This document shows positions 9,158 through 16,721 of a DNA stretch of 64,000 nucleotides, piece after piece. The notes under the pieces are model-generated. The model was given only the letters and a program-made list of their open reading frames with translations, ran no database searches and was not told the origin of the DNA. The DNA comes from Hyphomonas sp. GTDB taxonomy: Bacteria; Pseudomonadota; Alphaproteobacteria; Caulobacterales; Hyphomonadaceae. Numbering within the stretch: the stretch's first letter is position 1; each line of letters starts with the position of its first letter. Where the stretch lies: NCBI RefSeq assembly GCF_017792385.1, contig NZ_CP051230.1:558001-622000 (forward strand). The letters are read 5' to 3'. Both the position numbers and the translations under genes were made by a program.

Positions 9158-9799
9158 TCAGGGCGAGGTGTCCCACGATTCCAGTGCCGCATGGATCTGC
9201 GACGGCAACAGGGTTGCCAGCGCGCCAAGCTCCGGCGAGAGGCGATAGACGCTATCCGCCGGGCCGACCAGGGGCCGGGGCTCGCCCACCGCTTTCAGCC
9301 GGTGCAGCTGCCGCGCGAGGCGGGTGGCATGGTCGGCCGGATCCTTGAACACACGCCGCAGCGCCGCGATCCGGGCGATCAGCCGCGCCGGGCTGACCGG
9401 CCCGCCGGGGCGCAGCCGGGATGGCTGCGGATCCGGAAATCCCCCCTCCCCGCCAAAGGCCTGCTTGCGAGGCAACAGCGCCAGACGCGGCGCGGCGACG
9501 CGCGGAAACGCGGCCAGCTCCACCCCGTCCGGCAAGGCGGGCGCGGGAGCGGACGCGGAGACTGGCACGGGCGCGGCCTGTCGCTTCGGAGCCGGCACAT
9601 AGGCCAGGCGCAGGGCCATCAGGAACAGGATGCGGCGGACAATCACCTCGACTTGGCGCAGGCGACCGGAAATCCGCTGCGCGAGCCCCCGCCCGATGCG
9701 CGCAGGCTCCAGATGCAGATCGCCCAGCGCCGACGCGCCGAGCACCGCCAAAGCCGCCTGCTCGAGCCCGCGTTTCAGAATGTCCGTCTTTGCGTTCAT
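9158..9799 (-). CDS. protein of unknown function
   Basis: A 213-residue open frame with normal codon use. It has a helical N-terminal part (MNAKTDILKRGLEQAALAVL), an alanine/proline-rich linker around residues 75-92 (APVPVSASAPAPALPD), and an arginine-rich C-terminal part. There are no transmembrane segments, signal peptide or recognised motifs. It is convergent with the diguanylate cyclase gene and is followed upstream by a REP pair. I do not recognise the family. Confidence 0.65.
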   Translation of the reverse strand: MNAKTDILKRGLEQAALAVLGASALGDLHLEPARIGRGLAQRISGRLRQVEVIVRRILFLMALRLAYVPAPKRQAAPVPVSASAPAPALPDGVELAAFPRVAAPRLALLPRKQAFGGEGGFPDPQPSRLRPGGPVSPARLIARIAALRRVFKDPADHATRLARQLHRLKAVGEPRPLVGPADSVYRLSPELGALATLLPSQIHAALESWDTSP

Positions 9800-9846
9800 G
9801 GAGACGGATTATGCAGGAGGGAGTTATCAGACGGATTCGGAGAGGG

Positions 9847-9925
9847 TGGTGGGTATCGCTTCGCTCAACCCACCCTACGAAGACCGGATTTCTGTAGGGT
9901 GGGTTGAGCGAAGCGATACCCACCA
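9847..9925. repeat. REP pair (REPIN) beside the RAYT gene
   Basis: Two 32-base sequences, 9847-9878 and 9894-9925, are exact reverse complements separated by 15 bases. Each arm contains the core GGGTTGAGCGAAGCGATACC and is itself partly palindromic (GGTGGGT/ACCCACC ends). The second arm lies 7 bases from the end of the RAYT gene. The arrangement matches a REPIN, the mobile doublet form of REP sequences. Confidence 0.88.
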
Positions 9926-9932
9926 TGCCGGG

Positions 9933-10409
9933 CTAGCCAGCGGTGGCGCCCTTGCCTCCCTGACGGCGCCAGGTCGAGAAGGGCCATTGATCCGGAGACG
10001 TTACATGTCCGTGTTTCACGGGATTGAAATGCACATAGTCTATATGCGCTGCGAGATCGGTCTCATCACGTATCATGTGCTCCCAATACCGGCGCTGCCA
10101 TACGCGGCGCTCACCTTTCCGGCCGGTTGACTTTTCTGTCTCCGGCAGGCGACGTGTGAAGCCGCTTTTGAACAGACGCAATCGCGCCGGGTAGTTCGAA
10201 TCCCCTTCAGGCAAGGCGACCACAAGATGCATATGGTCTGGCAACACAACTGCCGCCAGCGTTTCGAGCGGCCAGGCACGGCTCATGTCCCTCCAGCTCT
10301 CACGTAGCGCGCCGATATGACGGATGAGCAGATCACTGCGCCTGTCTGCCAGGTTCAGCGTGAAGAAATAGGTCGCCCCGGGGACGAAGACGCGGCGATA
10401 GTCAGCCAT
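9933..10409 (-). CDS. rayT: REP-associated tyrosine transposase (RAYT)
   Basis: Y1-type HUH single-strand nuclease related to IS200/IS605 TnpA, thought to mobilise REP/REPIN sequences. The 158-residue protein has the family N-terminus (YRRVFVPGATYFFTLNL), the HUH motif as DHMHLVVALPEGD (about residues 58-70), and the catalytic tyrosine region HIDYVHFNPVKHG near the C-terminus. It looks full length and intact. It is flanked by sequences with the same 32-base REP core: 9894-9925 on its 3' side and 10479-10510 on its 5' side. No strong ribosome-binding site precedes the start ATG. As in other RAYTs there are no terminal inverted repeats of an insertion sequence. Confidence 0.93.
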   Translation of the reverse strand: MADYRRVFVPGATYFFTLNLADRRSDLLIRHIGALRESWRDMSRAWPLETLAAVVLPDHMHLVVALPEGDSNYPARLRLFKSGFTRRLPETEKSTGRKGERRVWQRRYWEHMIRDETDLAAHIDYVHFNPVKHGHVTSPDQWPFSTWRRQGGKGATAG

Positions 10410-10478
10410 GGAGAGAGGATTGAACGATCTCTCTTTGGGTGCAAGAAAGTTCGCCTCTAGGCGGTCGTCACGATTGGG

Positions 10479-10510
10479 TGGTGGGTATCGCTTCGCTCAA
10501 CCCACCCTAC
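10479..10510. repeat. REP sequence upstream of the RAYT gene
   Basis: A single 32-base copy identical to the arm at 9847-9878, in the same orientation, 69 bases upstream of the RAYT start codon. It lacks a nearby inverted partner. Confidence 0.88.
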
Positions 10511-10577
10511 GGCGATACGGGGCTTTGTGATTGCGCCTGCCCTCCTGCCCTGCGCTTGCGCTTGGGCCTGCTGCGGG

Positions 10578-10602
10578 GCAATCGCTCCACTGGAGCGATT
10601 GC
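10578..10602. promoter_or_regulatory. 25-bp near-perfect palindrome upstream of nadE
   Basis: GCAATCGCTCCA and TGGAGCGATTGC form 12-bp arms around one central C, 22 bases before the nadE start. It could be an operator for a dimeric regulator of NAD synthesis or a leader hairpin; nothing in the sequence decides between these. Confidence 0.4.
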
Positions 10603-10624
10603 TAATCCCTTCGCAGCCCTCTAA

Positions 10625-12283
10625 ATGCTCCATATGAGCAAAAAGCTGAGAATCTTGGTCGCGCAGTTGAACCCGGTGGTGGGGGATATTGGGGGCAATC
10701 TGGAGCTGGCGCGGGGCGCGCTGGCCGAGGGGAAAGCGGCGGGCGCCGATCTGGTCGTGCTGTCGGAATTGTTCATCCTGGGCTATCCGGCCGAGGATCT
10801 GGTGCTGAAGCCGGCCGCGGTGGAGGATTCCATGCAGGCGGTGCGCGATCTGGCCGCTGAGACCGCCGGCGCGCCGGACATCATCATCGGGTCGCCCTGG
10901 GCGGAAGATGGCAAGCGCTACAATTCCGCCGTCTGGCTGTCTGGCGGGGCGATCAAGGGCCGCTATGACAAGCGCGAACTGCCCAATTATGGCGTGTTTG
11001 ACGAAAAGCGCATCTTCGATGCCGGCGACGAAAACCTGCCCGTGTTCGACTTTCACGGCGTGAAGATCGGCGTCGCGATCTGTGAGGACATCTGGTATCC
11101 GCGCGTGCCCAGCCTGTTGCATGATGCGGGCGCGGAAATGCTGATCGTGCCGAATGGCTCGCCCTGGCGGCGGACCGTGCAGGTGGAACGGCACACGACG
11201 TTTTCGGCCTGGCGCAAGACGGGCGTGCCATACCTGTTCGTCAACCAGGTGGGCGGGCAGGACGAGCTGGTCTTTGACGGCAGCTCCTATGCAGTGGACC
11301 ATGACGGGACGGAGCACCAGCTGCTGGGCGATTTCGTGACCGGCACGGCGCTGGTGGAGTATGATCCGGCCACGCACCGATTTGCGAGCGAGGCGAAGGC
11401 GGAGCTGACCGAGGGGTGGCATGCCGAATACCGCGCGGCGGTGATGGCGCTGGGCGATTATGTCAACAAGAACCGCTTTCCCGGCGTCGTGCTGGGCATG
11501 TCGGGCGGGATCGACTCGGCCCTGACGGCGGCGATTGCGGTGGACGCGCTGGGGCCGGAACGGGTCTGGTGTGTGATGATGCCGTCAAAATATACGTCCT
11601 CGGACAGTCTGGAAGATGCCAAGGCGTGTGCAGAAGCGCTGGGCGTGACATATGACAGCATCAACATTGCCCCCGGCGTCGGCGCGCTGGGCGAGATGCT
11701 GGCAGACCAGTTTGCCGGCACCCAGCCGGACACGACGGAGGAGAACATCCAGTCCCGCCTGCGCGCGGTGACGCTGATGGCGCTGTCCAACAAGTTCGGC
11801 CATATGGTGGTGACGACCGGCAACAAGTCTGAAATGGCCGTCGGCTATGCCACGCTTTATGGTGACATGTGCGGCGGCTACAACGCGCTGAAGGATTTCT
11901 ACAAGACCGAAGTGTTCGAACTGGCCAAATGGCGCAACACAATGGTGCCGCGCGGCGCGCTGGGCCCCGGCGGTGAAGTGATCCCGGAGCGGATCATCAC
12001 CAAGCCGCCAAGCGCCGAACTGCGCGAGGACCAGAAGGATGAGGACTCCCTGCCCCCCTATGACGTGCTGGACGACATATTGCGCGGTCTGGTGGATGCG
12101 GAAGAACCGATCGAGGCCATCCTGGCGCGCGGGCATGACAGGGCCGTGGTGAAGCGGATCGAGCATCTGCTCTATATTGCCGAATACAAGCGCCGCCAGG
12201 CCCCGCCGGGCGTGAAGGTGGGCGGCAAGAATTTCGGCCGCGACCGGCGCTATCCGATCACGAACCGGTTCCGGGATGACTAG
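10625..12283 (+). CDS. nadE: glutamine-dependent NAD+ synthetase
   Basis: Last step of NAD synthesis: ATP-dependent amidation of nicotinate adenine dinucleotide using ammonia released from glutamine. The 552 residues hold an N-terminal nitrilase-fold glutaminase with the Glu-Lys-Cys triad (Glu in VVLSELF about 48, Lys in YDKRELPNYG about 116, Cys in AICEDIW about 153), then the synthetase domain with the pyrophosphate loop LGMSGGIDSALT (about 292). The start may be ATG 10625 or ATG 10634 (MSKKLRILVAQLN); the latter fits the family N-terminus and neither has a clear ribosome-binding site. The stop overlaps the next gene by eight bases, suggesting translational coupling. Confidence 0.95.
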   Translation: MLHMSKKLRILVAQLNPVVGDIGGNLELARGALAEGKAAGADLVVLSELFILGYPAEDLVLKPAAVEDSMQAVRDLAAETAGAPDIIIGSPWAEDGKRYNSAVWLSGGAIKGRYDKRELPNYGVFDEKRIFDAGDENLPVFDFHGVKIGVAICEDIWYPRVPSLLHDAGAEMLIVPNGSPWRRTVQVERHTTFSAWRKTGVPYLFVNQVGGQDELVFDGSSYAVDHDGTEHQLLGDFVTGTALVEYDPATHRFASEAKAELTEGWHAEYRAAVMALGDYVNKNRFPGVVLGMSGGIDSALTAAIAVDALGPERVWCVMMPSKYTSSDSLEDAKACAEALGVTYDSINIAPGVGALGEMLADQFAGTQPDTTEENIQSRLRAVTLMALSNKFGHMVVTTGNKSEMAVGYATLYGDMCGGYNALKDFYKTEVFELAKWRNTMVPRGALGPGGEVIPERIITKPPSAELREDQKDEDSLPPYDVLDDILRGLVDAEEPIEAILARGHDRAVVKRIEHLLYIAEYKRRQAPPGVKVGGKNFGRDRRYPITNRFRDD

Positions 12284-13538
12284 ATTCCTCGTCGGGAATC
12301 TGCGCTGGCTGCTGGCCGGGTTCCTGATGACGATGGGGTCTGCCTTCGGGCAAACCTATTTCGTGTCGCTCTCCAATTCCGCGCTGATCGAGCGGTTCGG
12401 GCTCAGCCACGGATCGCTGGGCCTTGTCTATGCGCTGGCGACGACATCGAGCGCGCTGATCCTGCTGGAGTTCGGCAAGATCGTGGACCGGGTGCGGGCG
12501 CGCATGGCGGCCATGATCACCGTTGCGGGCCTGTCGGTGGCCTGCCTTGTCATGGCGGGGGTACAGGGCCCGGTCATGCTGTTTGCGGCCTATCTGCTGC
12601 TGCGCCTGTTTGGCCAGGGCATGATGGGCCATGTGGCGATGACGGCCACCGGCCGCTGGTTCGAGGCGCGGCGCGGCATGGCGGCCAGCATCGTGTCTCT
12701 CGGCCATGCGGCGGCCATTGCTATCGTTCCGGCGGCGGCCGTGGCCCTGATCGCCCTGACGGGGAACCGGATGGCCTGGACGCTGTCCGCCGCCATTCTG
12801 GCGCTGGGTCTGGCGCCCCTGCTCTGGATCCTGCTGGCGAAGGACCGCGTGCCGGATGGCAGGGCCACCGGCCCGGCCGGCCGGGCGGAGCCACCCCCTG
12901 CCCCGACCAAGCGCAGCTGGCGGCGGCGCGAAGTGTTGCGCGAGCCGGTCTTCTGGGCGCTGATCCTGTGCGCAGTGAACCCGGCCGCGATGATGACGGC
13001 GCTGTTCTTCCATCAATTGCACCTGACCGAGGTGAAGGATTGGGGCGCCGGCCTGTTTGCCGCGACCTTTGCCGCCTTCGCGCTGGCCCGGATCGTGGCC
13101 AGCCTGTTTGCAGGCGGACTGATCGACCGGTTCAGCGCGCGGGCCATGATGGCGGTCTACCAGCTGCCGATGGCGGCGGGGCTTGTACTGCTCTGGCCGG
13201 TGGACGCGGTCTGGGCCGTTCCGGTGGCGATGGTGCTGATCGGGCTGACGGCCGGCACGGATTCGGCCCTGTCCGGAACGCTGATGCCGGAACTGTTCGG
13301 CCTGACCTATCTGGGCGAAGTGCGCGCGCTGAACTTTGCGGCCATCGTGCTGGCCTCGGCCGTGTCGCCGTTGGTCACCGGCTATCTGATCGATGCCGGT
13401 ATCGCCTTCCCCGCGCAATTGGCCGGCATGGCCGGACTGTCGGTCTGCGCGAGCGGCGTGTTGCTGGCCTTGCGGGGACGGCTCGATGCCATCGCGACCG
13501 ACACCTATTCCAGCGAGCCGGGCTCCAGCCCTTCATAG
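12276..13538 (+). CDS. MFS transporter
   Basis: Inner-membrane major facilitator protein of 420 residues with about 12 hydrophobic segments in two halves of six, joined by a charged loop near residues 192-215 (DRVPDGRATGPAGRAEPPPA). The substrate is unknown; MFS proteins of this monocarboxylate/oxalate-transporter type often carry organic acids. The start ATG overlaps the nadE stop codon, so the two are probably co-transcribed; a link to pyridine or NAD precursor uptake is possible but only inferred. The 3' end overlaps the convergent lipoprotein gene by 34 bases. Confidence 0.82.
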   Translation: MTRFLVGNLRWLLAGFLMTMGSAFGQTYFVSLSNSALIERFGLSHGSLGLVYALATTSSALILLEFGKIVDRVRARMAAMITVAGLSVACLVMAGVQGPVMLFAAYLLLRLFGQGMMGHVAMTATGRWFEARRGMAASIVSLGHAAAIAIVPAAAVALIALTGNRMAWTLSAAILALGLAPLLWILLAKDRVPDGRATGPAGRAEPPPAPTKRSWRRREVLREPVFWALILCAVNPAAMMTALFFHQLHLTEVKDWGAGLFAATFAAFALARIVASLFAGGLIDRFSARAMMAVYQLPMAAGLVLLWPVDAVWAVPVAMVLIGLTAGTDSALSGTLMPELFGLTYLGEVRALNFAAIVLASAVSPLVTGYLIDAGIAFPAQLAGMAGLSVCASGVLLALRGRLDAIATDTYSSEPGSSPS

Positions 13539-14329
13539 GCGAGGCGGTTGGCCTCGGCATCGGCGCGGACCTGGTCGGCATCTTCCGGGGCGATGTCCCA
13601 GGCTTCGCCATAGCCGATCATCGGCGACGGCACGATGCCTGCCTGGTCGATCACGGCGGCATAGAGCAGCCAGGCCTGGTCGCCGCCCGTACAGCTGACG
13701 CGGACCCATTGATCCTCCACCGTCGGCATGGCGCCGATATCGCTGATGTCGCGCAGCTCGGCCTCGTTGATCCCGTATTCGGTGCCCTCGAAGGAGACGA
13801 CCGTGAAGCCTTCGCCGAGATAGCGCAGATAGGTCAGCTGGTCGCCGGCTTTCAGGTCCAGCTGGCGGATGTCGCCGTCGGAAATGTATTCGATCGACGC
13901 ATCCTGGTTCAGCGTCACCGGGAAGGTCTTGGTGGCCACGAAGAAGCGCAGGCCGTCTGCGGCCACGCGGTCCGAATTCCAGAGCTGGTAATTGGCATAT
14001 TGCGGCAGGGCGCAGCTGGTGTCGGCCGCCTGTGCGCTGTTCGGCACGGTCCAGGCCGGCACGGTGACCCCGGCATCCAGTACGGCAAATCCGGCCGGAT
14101 ACTCGCCGGGCCAGCCCGCACTGACATACCAGCTGTCATCATAGCCCGACAGCACCTGGTAATCGACATCATCGGCCGGCAGCGGCACGGGCTCTTCCTC
14201 CAGCGTGCTGCCCAGGCCCGAGACGGCTTCCTCCTCGAGCGGGGCCGGCGCCTCCACCGGCTCGTCCGCGCGCTCCTGTCCGCAGGCCGCCAGAAGGCCC
14301 GCCGCAACCAGAATCCCGCACAGTCTCAT
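13505..14329 (-). CDS. predicted lipoprotein of unknown function
   Basis: The 274-residue protein has a lipoprotein signal peptide with lipobox LLAAC (Cys16), followed by an acidic, proline-rich linker (residues 17-53), so it is exported and lipid-anchored. The mature part has no motif I recognise; it is rich in Tyr, Trp and acidic residues (GYDDSWYVSAGWPGEY, YLRYLGEGFTVV) and contains Cys at about 106 and 222 that could form a disulphide. A GGGAGAGG ribosome-binding site lies five bases before the ATG. It is convergent with the MFS gene. Confidence 0.75.
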   Translation of the reverse strand: MRLCGILVAAGLLAACGQERADEPVEAPAPLEEEAVSGLGSTLEEEPVPLPADDVDYQVLSGYDDSWYVSAGWPGEYPAGFAVLDAGVTVPAWTVPNSAQAADTSCALPQYANYQLWNSDRVAADGLRFFVATKTFPVTLNQDASIEYISDGDIRQLDLKAGDQLTYLRYLGEGFTVVSFEGTEYGINEAELRDISDIGAMPTVEDQWVRVSCTGGDQAWLLYAAVIDQAGIVPSPMIGYGEAWDIAPEDADQVRADAEANRLAYEGLEPGSLE

Positions 14330-14459
14330 CTACCTCTCCCTGATGGCGACTCACTTGCCCGGCGCACATTAGCACGAACAATCGCAAGAATGTGGCATCA
14401 CTCCCTTGGCTTTTTACGCAATTTGATGTCGAAAGCACGCTTCAAAACAGGTTTTTTCC

Positions 14460-15803
14460 ATGACTGCACCGATTGTTCGCTTTGCTCCCTCGCCTACCGG
14501 CCGCCTGCACGTGGGAAACGTGCGCACGGCGCTGATCAACTGGCTGTTCGCCAGAGGCCAGCAGGGCAAGTTCATCCTGCGCATCGACGACACCGATACA
14601 GAGCGCTCGACCAAGGCGTATGAAGACGGGATCCGCACAGACCTGACCTGGCTGGGCCTGACCTGGGATGACAGTTTCAGCCAGTCCGACCGGTTTGCCG
14701 AGTATGACGCCGCCGCCGAGACGCTGCGTGGCATGGGACTCCTTTATCCCTGCTACGAGACAGCCGACGAGCTGGAGCGCAAGCGCAAGATCGCCCTGTC
14801 GCGCGGGCGCCCGCCGGTGTATGACCGCGCGGCGCTGGAGCTGAGCGAGGCAGACCGGGCGAAGCTGGAGGCCGAGGGCCGCACGCCGCACTGGCGCTTC
14901 AAGCTGTCCGGCGGGCGCGTCGAGTGGACCGATCTGGTGCGCGGCGAGCAGAGCATCGACACGTCCAGCCTGTCCGACCCGATCCTGATCCGCGAGGATG
15001 GCTCCTATCTCTACACCCTGCCCTCCGTGGTGGACGATATCGCCGCCGGCATCACCCATGTCGTGCGCGGCGAAGACCATGTCACCAATTCCGGCGCGCA
15101 GATCGAGATCTTCAAGGCGCTGGGCGGCACCGCGCCGGACATGGCGCACACGCCGCTTCTGATCGGCGCGGATGGCCAGGGCCTGTCGAAACGGCTCGGC
15201 TCGCTGTCCATGGGCGAGCTGCGCGCACAGGGCTATGAGCCGATGTCGGTCTGCTCACTGCTGGCCAAGATCGGCACGTCGGACAATGTCGAGGCGCGCG
15301 ACAGCCTCGACCAGCTGGCCGCTGAGTTCGATTTCGGCAAGATCGGCCGCGCCCCGGCGCGCTTTGACGAGGCAGAGCTGTTGTCGCTGAATGCGGCCAT
15401 CCTGCACGGCCTGCCCTTCGACGCGGTGAAGGACCGGCTCGCCGACGTGGACCCGCGCGCGGCGGACGAAGCCTTCTGGAGCGTGGTACGCGAGAATTGC
15501 TCCCTGCTGCCGGAGGTCGCCGGTTGGGTCGAGACCGTGTTCGGGGACATCACGCCGCTGGTCGACGCTGAAGACACCGACTTCGTGGCGACGGCCGCAA
15601 CGCTGTTGCCGGAAGGCGATCTGACCGGTGAAAGCTGGAGCGCTTGGACGAATGCCGTGAAGGCCGAGACCGGCCGCAAGGGCCGCGGCCTGTTCATGAC
15701 GCTGCGCAAGGCGCTGACCGGACAGGAACACGGCCCCGACATGGGCGCGCTTCTGCCGCTGATCGGGCGGGACCGGGTGCTGAAGCGGCTGGGGCAGAAG
15801 TAG
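14460..15803 (+). CDS. gltX: glutamyl-tRNA synthetase
   Basis: Class I aminoacyl-tRNA synthetase charging tRNA-Glu. The Rossmann-fold HIGH-type motif appears as PSPTGRLHVGNVR (residues 10-22), and the KMSKS-type motif as GLSKRLGS (about 240-247). Both are intact. At 447 residues it is slightly short for the family but shows the anticodon-binding C-terminal domain (IGRDRVLKRL end). Alphaproteobacteria often carry two gltX copies, one able to mischarge tRNA-Gln for GatCAB; which copy this is cannot be told here. A REP pair begins directly after the stop codon. Confidence 0.95.
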   Translation: MTAPIVRFAPSPTGRLHVGNVRTALINWLFARGQQGKFILRIDDTDTERSTKAYEDGIRTDLTWLGLTWDDSFSQSDRFAEYDAAAETLRGMGLLYPCYETADELERKRKIALSRGRPPVYDRAALELSEADRAKLEAEGRTPHWRFKLSGGRVEWTDLVRGEQSIDTSSLSDPILIREDGSYLYTLPSVVDDIAAGITHVVRGEDHVTNSGAQIEIFKALGGTAPDMAHTPLLIGADGQGLSKRLGSLSMGELRAQGYEPMSVCSLLAKIGTSDNVEARDSLDQLAAEFDFGKIGRAPARFDEAELLSLNAAILHGLPFDAVKDRLADVDPRAADEAFWSVVRENCSLLPEVAGWVETVFGDITPLVDAEDTDFVATAATLLPEGDLTGESWSAWTNAVKAETGRKGRGLFMTLRKALTGQEHGPDMGALLPLIGRDRVLKRLGQK

Positions 15804-15881
15804 AGTGGGTTGAGCGGAGCGATACCCACCATAGGGGTCATGCATAGTGTGGTGGGTATCGCTCCGCTCAACCCACCCTAC
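15804..15881. repeat. second REP pair (REPIN) after gltX
   Basis: Two inverted REP copies, about 15804-15831 and 15850-15881, start at the base after the gltX stop codon. They share the 9.8-kb REP consensus but carry GAGCGGAGCGAT where the others have GAGCGAAGCGAT, and both arms carry the same change. Confidence 0.85.
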
Positions 15882-15901
15882 GGTCTCCCCTCCCCTTTTT
15901 G

Positions 15902-15987
15902 TCATCCCGGAAAATCCGCCAGGATTTATCCGGGACCCCAGCCGCGCACTGAAAGTGCGGTCTCATCCTGAGCGAAGTCGAAGGGTG
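15902..15987. repeat. cluster of other short intergenic repeats
   Basis: This 86-base stretch holds an inverted repeat of the CATCCCGG...CCGGGAC type (about 15904-15936, with inner arms AAATCC/GGATTT), a small CCGC-CACT/AGTG-CGG hairpin (about 15942-15960) and the widespread repeat CATCCTGAGCGAAGTCGAAG (15964-15983). Such sequences occur many times in GC-rich proteobacterial genomes; copy number here is unknown. The remaining DNA from 15988 to 16156 is AT-rich and probably holds the promoter of the next gene. Confidence 0.55.
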
Positions 15988-16044
15988 CCGGGAATGCGAC
16001 TTCCATCCGCAAAACCCTGATTCTGTTCCGGTTTCATAAAATCA

Positions 16045-16059
16045 GAACAAAATCGGAAC
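16045..16059. promoter_or_regulatory. candidate LexA (SOS) box
   Basis: GAACAAAATCGGAAC is GAAC-N7-GAAC, the reverse complement of the alphaproteobacterial LexA box GTTC-N7-GTTC. It sits in AT-rich DNA about 98 bases before the start of the orphan gene at 16157. Function is inferred from the motif only. Confidence 0.45.
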
Positions 16060-16156
16060 TTTTTCCTTTCCAAATGATGAATATTCTGCTTATGTTCTCA
16101 CATCGCCGGTCAGGCGGAGAACAGGTTCAGCACACAGTTTCATGAGGGGTTTCGGC

Positions 16157-16486
16157 ATGTCGGGTTTGGTGATCAAGGGATGTGAGTATGATCCGGTGGA
16201 GTCGCGGGACGTGGTCTATGGTGACGGCTTCCGGATGGATCTGGCGCAGGCCATCGCCCTGGTCTCGACCGGCGTCGAGTTCCGCGCCGCAGACCGGGAT
16301 GGTTCAGCCGTGCCGGTCTCCCTCGCCCGCAATGAGTATGACGAACTGATCCTGAAGACCGAGCCGACCGCCCATGCGGCCAACCCGCTCGGCGAAATCA
16401 GCGCCCCGCCCATCGTGCACCGCCGCTATCGCGCCGAGGCACAGGCGCCCGTGCGCATTCATCCCGGTTACGCTGTCGCGGCCTAG
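16157..16486 (+). CDS. small protein of unknown function
   Basis: A 109-residue, soluble-looking protein beginning MSGLVIKGCEYDPVESRD. An upstream in-frame ATG exists at 16142, but GAGGGG lies seven bases before ATG 16157, so that start is chosen. There is no signal peptide, membrane segment or recognised motif; the C-terminal third is rich in Ala, Pro and Arg (IVHRRYRAEAQAPVRIHPGY). It stands alone between a repeat cluster and a large structured terminator, with an AT-rich leader containing a LexA-like box, so damage-induced expression is possible. Confidence 0.65.
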   Translation: MSGLVIKGCEYDPVESRDVVYGDGFRMDLAQAIALVSTGVEFRAADRDGSAVPVSLARNEYDELILKTEPTAHAANPLGEISAPPIVHRRYRAEAQAPVRIHPGYAVAA

Positions 16487-16497
16487 TCACGCAGCGG

Positions 16498-16632
16498 CCT
16501 CCACCCTTTACACGTTTCCTGTCATCCCGCGCGCCTCCACACACTCTCCGGGTGTGCGGGACATGTTCCGGTTTCACCCTCCGGAACCCTGAGGAGTCAC
16601 ACCAGCCTGTGAAGGGTGGAGGTTTCTTTTTT
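16498..16632 (+). terminator. large branched RNA structure ending in a T-run terminator
   Basis: A 15-bp closing stem pairs 16498-16512 (CCTCCACCCTTTACA) with 16608-16622 (TGTGAAGGGTGGAGG, one G-U pair) and is followed at once by TTTCTTTTTT. The 95-base interior contains a perfect 7-bp hairpin GTTCCGG/CCGGAAC (16565-16587) and a longer arm CCCGC/GCGGG with inner CACAC/GTGTG (about 16526-16560). It starts 12 bases after the orphan gene's stop. The form is that of a terminator with a large branched loop, or of a small RNA. Confidence 0.6.
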
Positions 16633-16721
16633 CCGGCCGGAGCGAGCCTGTCGCGAACTTTCGGGGCTCGCGCGAATTGCCCCGGCTCCATCGCTCCGCA
16701 CCGGTTCGGCCCTGGCCGGAT

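Noticed and set aside
9933..10409. Complete IS200/IS605-type insertion sequence
   Set aside because: The protein is of the RAYT branch, the flanks are REP sequences rather than IS ends, and there is no tnpB.
16498..16622. tRNA-Sec or another known tRNA-like RNA
   Set aside because: The closing stem is 15 bp and the interior lacks D- and T-arm sequences or an anticodon arm; considered because selD is in the window.
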